NCBI GenBank assembly: GCA_027575765.1
Contig: JANBPT010000884.1
Coordinates: forward strand, 1-20,126
Source of the DNA: Tieghemiomyces parasiticus
Lineage: Eukaryota; Kickxellomycota; Dimargaritomycetes; Dimargaritales; Dimargaritaceae
Length of the DNA: 20,126 nt
Reading direction: 5' to 3'
The first letter of the stretch is position 1, and every line of letters starts with the position of its first letter. Of this stretch, positions 1 to 8,971 are shown piece after piece. The position numbers and the translations under genes were made by a program. The notes below the pieces were generated by a model. That model saw only the letters and a list, made by a program, of their open reading frames with translations, searched no databases and was not told the DNA's origin.

Positions 1-116
1 TGCTTTGCCCAGCTCTCCCGGCGCCAACTTGCCCTCCTGCGTCTCTTTGTAGGACTGGTCCTGGTGCTGCTCCGAGCTGACTTTATGCACCGGTTTATTG
101 TTGTAGCCGTCGTGAA
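1..116 (-). CDS. possible internal or terminal exon of an unrecognised protein (partial, cut by left edge)
   Basis: On the minus strand a polypyrimidine stretch ending in CCACCCTTAG (AG at 118-117) looks like a 3' splice site. It is followed by an open frame to the window edge. The translation is strongly hydrophilic and coding-like, rich in Q, K, E and H, and includes HDGYNNKPVHK and KETQEGKLAPGELGKA. The reading frame needs one base from an upstream exon. One possible partner is a tiny exon at 681-693 (Met-Tyr-Glu-Gln plus one base) with donor GTGAGA at 680. That would make a 564-nt intron, longer than any other here, and the exon would start only 56 nt past the porin poly(A) signal. I do not recognise the family. 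The opposite strand is also open to a TAA at 118-120 (hydrophobic), which I take as a shadow. Confidence 0.3.
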
Positions 117-924
117 CTAAGGGTGGTGGAGAAGATACTTGAGTGGTCACAGTGCTTGTTAAATTATGTAATATACGATTACTATAACAATTTTAATCGA
201 TCATGGTAGGTAGGAAGCCGACGGGGGTGATCGGTATAGTAGTAATTTAAGGATTTTAACCGTATTATGGTGCTCTTCTTCGCAGGTTATATTGTTGGAC
301 AGGTTTGTGTGGATGGTATGGGGAAGGGGTCTTGACCTCGGTACGGGCCGTGCCCTGTGAGACTGCGTACGTGGTTATTGGAGTTAGGTAAAGAATTCGC
401 GGTGAGGTTCAGCAAGTTATTTTGTTAGCGGGTGGTAAAGGATAGAGTTGTTTTGGTGATAGTGAGGGCGGAAATGGACCACGACTGGCGCCGCACTTAT
501 TGGGTGGACTTTGACCTTGGTAACAGTCCGGGGCGTGGGTGATGAATTGTGGTTGCCATGGTTGGCGCCTTGGTGACCAGAAAGCGTACAACGATACATT
601 GGCATGTAGCCATGGCCCTTGCACAGTCCATGCGTAAACCAGCTAATCCACGAATCCCCTCCCCGCCACAACCTTCTCACGCTGTTCGTACATGTCACCA
701 TACTGTTGTGGTGCTATAAGCCATCGATGAAATATTTGCAAAGTCACATTTATTGTCACTAATCAGAGAAAGAGAGGGAAGCAGTAAAAAACCAACACTG
801 CGCCGTCCTCTGTAGCCTGGAGTGGGAGGTGGGAAGGTTAAAGCAGTATCGTCACCATCTATATGTAGGCCTCCGAAATTAGGCCTTCTGCGCAGAGCGA
901 GGTTGGGGCATACCAAGTTCGCAC
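117..924. other. gene-poor stretch: porin 3' flank
   Basis: No convincing coding region was found on either strand apart from the possible short exon noted at 681-693. The 71-94-codon open frames here lack recognisable domains and overlap one another. The right part holds the porin 3' UTR and its poly(A) signal. The left part is AT-richer and could be the intron or promoter of whatever gene enters at the left edge. Confidence 0.4.
749..754 (-). terminator. poly(A) signal AATAAA of porin gene
   Basis: TTTATT on the plus strand reads AATAAA on minus, 171 nt beyond the porin stop codon. This is the canonical eukaryotic cleavage/polyadenylation hexamer at a plausible 3' UTR distance. Confidence 0.5.
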
Positions 925-1966
925 TTAGTTGCCAAAGGTCAGGCTGAGACCCAGCTTGTGGGCGCTCTCATTGAAGCGGGTGGTATCAAAGTGGCCGCCA
1001 AGGGTGACAGTGACGCCGGGGCGGAGACCCTGGGTGTAACCGAGACCGAGCAGACCGGCGTTATTGATCTTGGCCTTGACAAAGGAGAAGGGGTCCAGGA
1101 AGTACCGGGTGCCGACCTCCAGGGAGACAGGGGCGGAGGCGTTGACGGCATCGAAGGTGGCCTTGGCGCCGGCCTCGACATCGGGGTTTACGCGGTGGTA
1201 GAACGAGGCGGTGTACAGGTTCAGGGTGTTGAGGGCGTGCAGGGTCAGGGAGTAGTCGGGACCAGTGTAGCCCAGGGCGGCGTTGTACTTGGTCACCTTG
1301 CTGTTGAGCAGGTCGTAGCCGACCTCACCGCCCAGCAGGAAACCCTCGCGGCTAGTGGGGAGGAGGAGGGGTGGTTGGACGGCACGCAAGCAAAGAAAAT
1401 GGCAAAAGGTTAGGATGGAGGTCAGCATGGTACAAGTGTCACCAAAGTCTGCCAGCGACCAGACGACACCCTCTACATGCTGAGACCGGTGACGTCGGCC
1501 GATCGGAGGCCAGCACGCCACTAGGGCTACGAACTTACCCCAGGACAATATCGGTATGGAAGGTGGGGCCCTTGAACAGGTCGACGATGGACTTGGACGA
1601 CACGTTGGGCTGCTTGTAGTCGAGGGTGACGAGGGCGTTCTTCTTGCCGTCAGTGGGCAAGAGGGAGCCCAGCACGTTGAGCTTGAGGCCCTTGGCGGCC
1701 TGGTTGAGCACCTCAACCTCGGTGGTGAGGACGTTCTTGGTGTTCCACGAGTGAGTGAAGGTCAGACCGTTCACCTTGTCGGCGTACTTGGTCTTGAGCT
1801 CACCCAGAATGCCTCCGGACTTCTGGTCCTGAGTACCGTTGACGGTGAAGTTGACTCCGTTAGCGGTGAGGGTCTTGACCTCCAGCTTGACGTGGCCGAT
1901 GGGGTAGTCCTTGGTCAGCAGATCCTTAGCGGACTTGCCCAGGTCGGAGTAGGAGGGGACAGCCAT
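925..1966 (-). CDS. POR1: mitochondrial outer-membrane porin (VDAC)
   Basis: Voltage-dependent anion channel, the 19-stranded beta-barrel that passes ATP/ADP and other metabolites across the mitochondrial outer membrane. Exons are 1966-1539 and 1351-925. The 187-nt intron (1538-1352) has donor GTAAGT and acceptor ACTAG and splits a Gly codon (GG|C). The product is 284 aa, close to the usual ~283. The N-terminus MAVPSYSDLGKSAKDLL is the family's helix, which plugs the pore. The conserved C-terminal porin signature runs through FVKAKINNAGLLGLGYTQ and the final strand ends LSLTFGN. The start is chosen because MAVP is the near-universal fungal porin start and sits in ACCACCATGG. The frame stays open for 84 further codons upstream, but that part is low-complexity Pro/Ser and reads as leader. 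Neighbours are unrelated. Identification is by recalled family motifs, not by a search. Confidence 0.96.
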
Positions 1967-2218
1967 GGTGGTAAAGTGGGAAAGGGTGGGTGGGTGGGTT
2001 GGAGTGAATGAGGAAAGTGAGGCAGAAGGTGAATGCGGTAAAGGAGTCAGAGTTGTCCAGATGTAAAACTGATGTGGAGCAAGAGATGGAGAGATGGCAC
2101 AGTAAGAAGGGGGTGGAGGGGGGGGCAAGGCGTGGACGGGTGGGACGAGCGGCTGGGACGCACGCGCGGCGGGGTGTTGGGGGAATTGATGGCGAGTGAG
2201 TGTATGCCCCACCCACAC
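1967..2218 (-). promoter_or_regulatory. pyrimidine-rich leader / core promoter of porin gene
   Basis: The coding-sense strand just upstream of the porin ATG is heavily C/T/A, including CCCACCCACCCACC close to the start and a longer CT-rich tract at about 2090-2160. Such tracts are common in fungal promoters and 5' UTRs of highly expressed genes. No clear TATA box was found. An in-frame open stretch crosses the region but has no conserved content. Confidence 0.45.
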
Positions 2219-3264
2219 AAGCTAACGTGCTAGTGGGTCGTGGGGGACGGCAGAGCGACGGGGCTACCAGTGGTGAGAGTGTTTTGGCGCAGCAGGTGAT
2301 GAAAAAATTTTAGGGCGTAGGTCGCTGTGCCCTGTGTATGCTTCAGGGCAGGGGCCAAGGCGAAAGGAGGAGGCTGTGTTTAAAGTGACTCGACTCGTGC
2401 GATCCACCCAGGTCTAAGAATGGCGTCACAAGATACCTCAGGCGGCGAGCGACGGGCGAGCCAAAGGGAGGAAGGGGCTTGGTTCTTCGGGATGAGGCTA
2501 CGCCATCTAAACCCATGGGCGGCGCGCTTGCTCCAGCCAGCCTATCATAGACCCCGCGTCGTTAGCGCCAATCTGGCTCTCCGTTCCCGTGGTTAGCCAG
2601 GGTGGGGCAAACAAGGCTCAAGTGCTCAGCCATCTCCCCAGGGCACCACGAGCTGCGGGGGGTAAGAGCCATTCGAGTGATGGGTAAGGTGCACTGGAGG
2701 GGATCTGTATCCCGTAATCATGGGCTGCACTCATCATTTTATTGTAACCATTATACACCGACAGTGCCGCGCTGAGTGCTGTCTTGCAGCCACTCCCTGA
2801 CATTATCACCCACTGGCATTAAGCACACTAAATTAGCAAGTGGCTATAATGCCTTCTCCGCCTGCTGTTAAGGGGAAGGTGAGCCAGGTTCCGTGCTCCG
2901 ATCGGACTGGAACGGAAGAGGGTGGCAGCCGACACGTCACGCCATTATGGAGGGCGCTGCGGCGTTCCATTGCAATAGGCTGCTTGCCGCCAATCATCGC
3001 TGCGGGTGAGAGGGCAGGCATCGGCATGTGGATTCCCTATTTAGGCAACCTAAGAAGGCCAGAATACCCGTCTGTGGGATGTCGAAACCAGCCCATAATT
3101 CACCATACCCCAGAATGCACTGCCTTAGAGCAAATACCACAGTCTGCGCCGTATTAAACAATATCACCTCCCGTTTTAGACCCTCCCTCCAATAATCATA
3201 ATCCCTAATAAACATGGCGTTGGTAGGGAATTTAGCAGTAGAAGAAAAAAAACACACACACACA
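2219..3264. other. intergenic stretch without recognisable gene
   Basis: Between the porin leader and the NOL8 3' end I see only short overlapping open frames without domains, good leaders or splice signals. It must hold the upstream promoter of the porin gene. No tRNA, rRNA or transposon ends were recognised. Confidence 0.4.
3243..3264. repeat. A-tract followed by (AC)n microsatellite
   Basis: A run of A residues passes directly into about six AC units. It lies in the presumed 3' UTR of the NOL8-like gene, just distal to its stop. Confidence 0.7.
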
Positions 3265-3270
3265 TTTAAT
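3265..3270 (-). terminator. poly(A) signal ATTAAA of NOL8-like gene
   Basis: TTTAAT on plus reads ATTAAA on minus, 70 nt beyond the NOL8-like stop. ATTAAA is the commonest variant of the hexamer. Confidence 0.45.
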
Positions 3271-3339
3271 AAAGTCTCGCTAGTCGACAGTGAGAGGGGG
3301 GGATAGAGGCAAGCTAGAGCTGACAACACTACAAGCAGG

Positions 3340-6300
3340 CTATTCTTTCGCCTTCTCTCGCTCGACCATGGCCAGGCGCCGCCGGTGGTGCCAATGCTGG
3401 ACGCTCTGTTTGTGGCGCTCTTGGTATGCCCCAGCCATTTTCTGGCGCAACCGTTCCAGCCCCCGCATGGCACTACCGCCACTGGACCGGGCAAAGTGCG
3501 GCGAACTGTCCACGGTCGAGCCTCCACTGGGACCTTCTCTCGAGACCAGGTCGGTACCATCCGGATGGCTAAAGAAGCATCGGGTTAGTGTTTGCTGCTT
3601 AGGCGCCTCGGCGCTGTAGAGCTTGAGCAGGGTCGGGTCGCTCTGGTTCTCACCCTCGACGGCCACGTCGGCGTCGGCGTCGGCATCGGCATCATCACCT
3701 TCGTCAATATCCATAGCGAACGCGCCAAAGGTGAAGTTGCCAGCGGCGGCGGTCTGGCGGGCGGGCTTGGCAAACAGGCCCTTGATATTGCCGTGCACAT
3801 CGAATCCCCGATTCGGGTCAACCTCGGGTAGGGGCTTGTTGACAAAAGTGGATTTAGATACCGACGGCAGAGCCACCGTGTCCGATGGCGCGGGGTCGGT
3901 TGACCCTGGAGTCTGCGGCGTTGTCTCAGGCTTGACAAATACGGGCCGGATGGCGGTCGGCTCTTTAAGGAGCAGGTTCTGACAGGCCGGGTTGCGCGGG
4001 TCGAAGCGAATCAGCGGGCGCCAGTAGTTGCGGTTCTTGGTGATGTCGTAGGCATTCGGCTCGCCGTTGCCATTTTCTGAGTACTGCGGCGGTTCCACCG
4101 GGTAGTTACCGCTGTTGTTATTGTGGTCGTGATCCTCGCTGTCACCGGTCGGCTCGTCTTCCCCAAAGACGATCTTGTTGGGGTTGTGGCCCTGGTTTTC
4201 GAGGGCACGCTGGACCAGTTCACGCTGCTGACGGTTCTCAGCTTGACGCTGTTTCAGACCCTGCAGACGTTTCTGTTCGGCCTCGCGGGCACGCTCAGCG
4301 GCGGTCTTGCGGGTCGGGTGGTCATGATCGTAAGGCACGTCAGCGTCGGCGGAGGTGGGCTTCGTGTACTCCTCTTCGTCATCTGAAGCACTATCACTTT
4401 CGCTCGATGAGGAATCTGAGTCAGACGATGAATCGCTGTCACTTGACGAGGAGGAGGAGGAGGAGGAGGAGGAAGAAGAAGACGAGGCGCTTGACGAAGA
4501 TGACGCCGGGGGCTCGTTGGATCCGGCGGCTTCGTTGTCAGAACCGCCAGGAATAACCCCACTGTCGGAGGGTGGAGAAGCACCCGCTGCACCCTCATCA
4601 TCGTCGCTGTCCGACGAGGAGGACGAGTCTGAGTCGCTATCGCTGGATGAAGAACTGCCTTCATCGTCACCGTCAGACGAGGAGGACGAGGAAGAAGATG
4701 AGTCGGAATCGCTCGATGATGAGCTGGTCTCGGATTTGGCCGCCGTCTCTTTCTCGTTTGATGCATGTTTCTCGTCGTTATTGCTCTCCTGGTCGCTATC
4801 GTTATCGGATGAGGATGAGATGGCGGGAGTCTCGTCTTGATTGCCAGTCGTGCCCTCTGCTTTGTCATTGTCGCGTTGGCTATCGGTAACACTATCTTCG
4901 TCGTCGCAGCTCTCAGCGGAAGACGAAGATTCCGCGTCGCTGTCGCTTGACGAAGACTCGTCTTCATCATCACTATCAGAGGATGAACCCGAGGACGATG
5001 ACGACGACGAAGAATCCGAGGACGACGACGACGAAGAATTCGAGGACGAAGTACTGCTGTTACTGGACGATGCTTCCGATGCCGACGCTTTGTCCTCCGC
5101 GGCGTCCGAGCGCGACCGCTTCCGGGACTCTTGATTCCGCTGCACAGGCACACGTTCGGTCGTTTCCCCGTCTTCACCCGTCATCTCGTCGTCATTACCC
5201 CACGACAACTGATTCAAAGGAATTTTTTTGGCCGGTCCCCCGCGTAGCCGGATTAGGTTATCTTTGTGCACTTTGGGGTCGACGGTAACGAATGTGCCGT
5301 CGGGTTTTTCCATGCGGACGCGGGCTACCGCCCGACCATATTTGCCCTTGACCCAGCCCTTCAATTTAGTGGCGTCCCGATCCTTGATGGCATTCAAGTT
5401 GGCGGCTTCCACAACGACCACTTGGGTGTCCGGGTCAGCTTTGACCTTCTTTTTCGGGGGCGTATCCGCGGTCGTCTGGGCAGCGAGGCGCTCCTCGGCG
5501 ATTCTAATGGGGATGGGGGGGATAATTTTGTGGTTATGCAATAAGGTAGTAAGTGATGATCGTTAGCACTAAAAAGGGAATTGTCATAAGCATTTGGAAA
5601 GCACCGGGATTCTGCTGTTTGGACCAGCAGGAAGGCGAAACCATGTTGTCCGAGGTCACTTACTTGTCGAGCATGCTCAGCTTCGATTCCTGCACCGTCA
5701 AGAGCTTGGTGCGCCACTTGACATTATTCAACGTTGAGATGCCTGATTTTCATGGAGGGTCATGACGACGGAGGTGGGCAAAAGAAGGAAGTTAGCGCTT
5801 GTCCCCAATTTGGTACCGTACTCGAGTGACTACTGAGGTAGCAGCGAGGTATCAAGTCAAAGCATCTACTTACAGCGAGACAAATTCGTAGCATCCATAG
5901 CGATATTAACGAAACCGAAACCGCGGTGAGCACCTGACGAGATAGAATTTAGGTTCCATTAGTATAAATACGATGGTTAGAGATAAATTAGTGACAGCCA
6001 CCGGCGCGCATGATTATAACCAAGCCAGTGTATGGCCGTACCCGCGTATTCCCGTTCTACTGTGGCTTACCCGTAGTCGCATCGGTTTTGATTTCTACGC
6101 TCTTAACCTTGCCGAAACTGGAAAACTTCTTCTCGAGCTCCTCTTTGGTAATTTGCTCGGCCAGCCCGCCCACGTAGAGCCGCTTAGTGGCCGCAGCCTC
6201 TGCGATAGGGGATTCGGAGGTGGCGGTTGAGGTTGGTACGGTGGAAAGCGTAGGGTAGAGCCCGTGGTTAGCCGAATTGAACAGGGGTACCCCGCCTTTT

Positions 6301-6364
6301 CTTAAATGGCACTTGGTCCTAGGGCGGTGCAGGTCACCATACCTTTCTTGGAGCGTTTCACCAT
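3340..6364 (-). CDS. NOL8: NOL8-like nucleolar RRM protein with Ser/Asp-rich tract (5 exons)
   Basis: Likely nucleolar RNA-binding protein of 60S/rRNA maturation. Exons rebuilt here: 6364-6343, 6199-6071, 5933-5874, 5742-5664, 5503-3340. Introns are 143, 137, 131 and 160 nt with donors GTATGG, GTAAGC, GTAAGT and GTAAGT, and all phases agree. Product is 817 aa. An RRM spans about 14-97: RNP2 is RLYVGGL and RNP1 is HRGFGFVNI, followed by CISTLNNVKWR, the same place where human NOL8 has CISVLNKTKWK. Next is a short basic linker, then GWVKGKYGRAVARV (~146-159), which matches NOL8 GHKNWVVSKFGR. A Ser/Asp/Glu tract follows (~235-480; likely CK2-type phosphosites), then a Lys/Arg/Gln-rich helix ending NPNKIVFGEDE, a conserved-looking YWRPLIRFDPRNP, and a basic C-terminus. 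ATG 6364 lies in GCCATGG. The 7-codon first exon is the weakest element. Shares a divergent promoter with ALG6. Family assignment rests on recalled NOL8 motifs. Confidence 0.85.
4448..4480. repeat. GAG/GAA trinucleotide microsatellite encoding poly-Ser
   Basis: Eight GAG units (4448-4471) are followed by three GAA. On the coding minus strand these read TCT and TCC serine codons of the NOL8-like tract. The near-uniform codons point to replication slippage. Other Ser runs nearby use mixed TCN/AGY codons, so they look maintained at the protein level. Confidence 0.85.
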
Positions 6365-6973
6365 GGCGAATCGGTAGTGTCAGCCAATGTGTGTCGAAGA
6401 AATGGGGGCTAGATGGGTGAAATGACTAGCAGCGATGCAATGCGGTCGAGTGGCAACAGATTCCGGTGGTGTCTTCGCAGGGGTTCGTAAATGACCCAGC
6501 TCCCGAATGGTGTGGTGTACACAGGAGGGGGGAGATTTGCTGGGGCTAGACTCGGTGTGAGCTGTCCACCCTTTCTTTTCTTAGGAGTATTGAAAGGCCT
6601 GGTCAATAAAAAATAAAAAAAAGTTCACAACCCGTCTCGACCTTCAAGCTGGGAAGAGAGACAGGGCCATCCCCAGTCGCTGAGTATCTATATTGTCACG
6701 TGATAAAATATATATGCAAGGCCCAATGTTGCAATATCCCTCCTACAATGAGAACCGTGGGGCTGCTGTCCAGGCCTCCGAAACCGATGAACTGTCGGAC
6801 CTGAAAGGAGCAGCCCAAGCGGCGCTCTCGTATGTGGCTGCTAGTCATGCAACTCCCTCCAGGTCCCCATGCTCAGGACTGTGACGACGTGGAGTCTTGA
6901 AAAAAAAACATCGCATGCCGTTCTGAAGCTTAAGCCTATTCCCTCATTGTCATATCCGCCATCTCCATCCGCC
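6365..6973. promoter_or_regulatory. divergent promoter between NOL8-like gene and ALG6
   Basis: The 609 bp between the two divergent start codons hold no convincing gene. An AT-rich stretch (6605-6622) and ATAAAATATATATGC at 6703-6717 could serve as TATA-like elements toward ALG6. A TCACGTGA palindrome sits just before the latter. Pyrimidine-rich sequence (6930-6973) leads into the ALG6 start. A 63-codon open frame at 6693-6884 has no recognisable content and is treated as chance. Confidence 0.5.
6696..6703. promoter_or_regulatory. TCACGTGA palindrome (bHLH / Cbf1-type E-box)
   Basis: Perfect 8-bp palindrome with the CACGTG core recognised by bHLH factors such as Cbf1 in fungi. It lies 271 bp upstream of the ALG6 start and directly before a TATA-like AT run. 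The same 8-mer occurs upstream of the eIF4A-III gene. Confidence 0.45.
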
Positions 6974-8891
6974 ATGCCCAAGCGACCGCCCACACCATCC
7001 AAGAAGGCTGCCGCCGCATCGCTTGCGGAGGCCCTGCCCGCCTCATCCCCAGCCGAGCGGTGGTTCAGCTATCTCCGCACGACGTTCGGCCCGGCCAATG
7101 GACTATACCGACTCGCACCCGTGCTCACGCTTATCCTAGCGCTGTACGTCCGGTTCGCAGTCGGCCTGGGCAGCTACTCGGGGGAAGGCGTAAACCCGAC
7201 GTACGGGGACTACGAAGCCCAGCGCCACTGGATGGAACTCACCTATCACCTTCCGGTCGACCAGTGGTACACGTACAGTCCGGACTACTGGCGCCTAGAC
7301 TACCCACCGCTGTCGGCCTACGTAAGCTGGGTGTGCGGTGCCGTGGCCCACTGGCTGGACTCGGCGTGGGTGGCCTTGGAATCGTCGCGCGGGATCGAAA
7401 CCCCCGACAGTAAAGTGTTTATGCGTACCACAGTCGTTGTCGCCGAATTATTGGTTTACATACCGGCCGTGTACCTCTTTTTGCGGGGTCGGCCGCGTGG
7501 CGGTACGACGGCACACGTATCAACCAGCCGAAGTGGATCAGATTGGGTACGGAACCAAACCCTCTGGCTCCTGGTGCTCCTGCAGCCGGCTCTCATCTTG
7601 ATTGACCACGGCCACTTCCAGTACAACGCGGTCATGCTGGGCTGTGTGGTCTGGATGCTGGTGGCCTTCCAGCGTCGACGGTATCTCCTCGGCGCCGTCA
7701 GTTTCTGCCTGGCCTTGGCGTTCAAACAGATGGCGCTCTACTTTGCTCCCGCTGTGTTCGCCTATCTCCTCGGAATCTGCTTCCAATCGCCCCGAGGGCC
7801 CCGTTTATTTATCCAACTGGGTATCACCGTGGTCGCTACGTTCGCACTGTGTTTCCTACCTTTTCTCACTGCGCCCGACCACCTCCGACAGGTCTTTACC
7901 CGCATTTTCCCCGTGGCACGCGGCCTCTACGAGGACAAGGTGGCTAATGTCTGGTGCGCATCCAACGTGGTACTCAAGCTTCGTCACGTGTGGAAACTCG
8001 AGGCCCTGGTTAAGTTGAGTGCCACGGCCACCCTCGCCGCTCTTCTGCCAGCCTGCTACGACGTGTTCCGCCGGCCCCAGATCACTCGTTTGCTGTACGC
8101 CCTGGCGGTGTCCGCGCTCGCCTTCTTCCTGCTCGCCTTTCAGGTCCATGAGAAATCGATCCTTATCCCTGCTCTGCCCATAACCTTGCTCATGGACCGC
8201 GAACGTACCCTTAGCTTCCTTTTTGTCAACGTGGCCGTTTTTAGGTAAGATCAGGGAGGCTGCACCGGCCCTGGACTTAGGGAGAAGCTACGCACTGACA
8301 AGGTGCCTGAGGCGTATCCTAACCCATGTTTCTAATTGCCCCCCTCCCATCGCCTGCCTCCGCCCACTGCACCCGCGTACACGTGCACATTTGAACGCCG
8401 GCGGACAGCATGTTTACCCTGTTAGAACGGGACGGCATCGTGCTTGCTTACGCCGTTGTCACCCTGTTTTGGAACTGGCTCGGCGGGTTCCCCTTTAACG
8501 TGCGCAACCCGTACCTCAAACTGGGCACCTGGGTAAGTAGAATATCGATTGCCAAAACGGACACCCACTGCAGGCTACCTGGCGCACTACTGCCCACCAT
8601 TGACGCTGAATCGTTCGCGTATTAACATTACTATTATCCTCACCACCGTTGATCCCTGGAATGCTTTACTTGTACATACAGGCCTTTTTCGCGGTGGTAG
8701 CCGTCATTCACCTGATGGACGCTTTGGTACAGCCTCCAGCGCGCTACCCACATATTTATATCGTGATCAATGTGATTTTCTCGTGCGGCATGTTTTGTCT
8801 CTTTTATCTCTACCTCAATTACCGCCAGTTCCACCTACCCGCCCTCACCACTCCCGCATCCAAAACGAAACTGGTTAGCAAGAAGGCCTGA
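6974..8891 (+). CDS. ALG6: dolichyl-P-Glc:Man9GlcNAc2-PP-dolichol alpha-1,3-glucosyltransferase ALG6
   Basis: ER-membrane GT57 enzyme adding the first glucose to the lipid-linked N-glycan precursor on the lumenal side. Exons are 6974-8244, 8409-8532 and 8682-8891. Introns of 164 and 149 nt have donors GTAAGA and GTAAGT and acceptors ACAG. The first splits a Ser codon (AG|C); the second is phase 0. Product is 534 aa, in the family range (~510-545). Diagnostic motifs: GDYEAQRHWME (78-88, first lumenal loop with the catalytic-type Asp), WRLDYPPLSAYVSW (~106-119), HGHFQYN (212-218), GLYEDKVANVWC (317-328) and FQVHEKSIL (389-397). YEAQRHWME with HGHFQYN favours ALG6 over ALG8. Many hydrophobic helices fill the rest, with a short basic tail KKA. 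The start at 6974 (GCCATGC) is preferred to an in-frame ATG at 6869 because the 35 extra residues look like leader. Divergent from the NOL8-like gene. Confidence 0.94.
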
Positions 8892-8965
8892 ACATCGTAA
8901 TCGTTGGGAATTCATTTTCTTTTCGTGTGTTAGTTGTGTGTCCATAAGTGAGCTATTTTTTTAAT

Positions 8966-8971
8966 AATAAA
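8966..8971 (+). terminator. poly(A) signal AATAAA of ALG6
   Basis: AATAAA within TTAATAATAAATAA, 75 nt past the ALG6 stop codon and preceded by a T-run. Confidence 0.6.

Noticed and set aside
958..2011. Two 151-codon plus-strand frames, Gly/Val-rich
   Set aside because: Each lies opposite or overlaps a porin exon and is a codon-bias shadow of the porin coding strand.
2994..3210. Minus-strand frame in the NOL8 3' flank containing RDYDYWREGLKREV
   Set aside because: Looks partly coding-like but lies beyond the NOL8 poly(A) signal, with no start context or family match; kept as chance.
4355..5134. Plus-strand open frames encoding Ser/Asp/Glu-rich acidic proteins (161 and 97 codons)
   Set aside because: They are antisense to the NOL8-like Ser/Asp tract: reversed TCC/TCG/GAC codons give Glu/Asp/Ser-rich shadows. 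No leader, no splice logic, no domain.
6693..6884. Plus-strand 63-codon frame upstream of ALG6
   Set aside because: Starts right at the TATA-like run, has no domain content and ends in the ALG6 leader; at most an upstream ORF.
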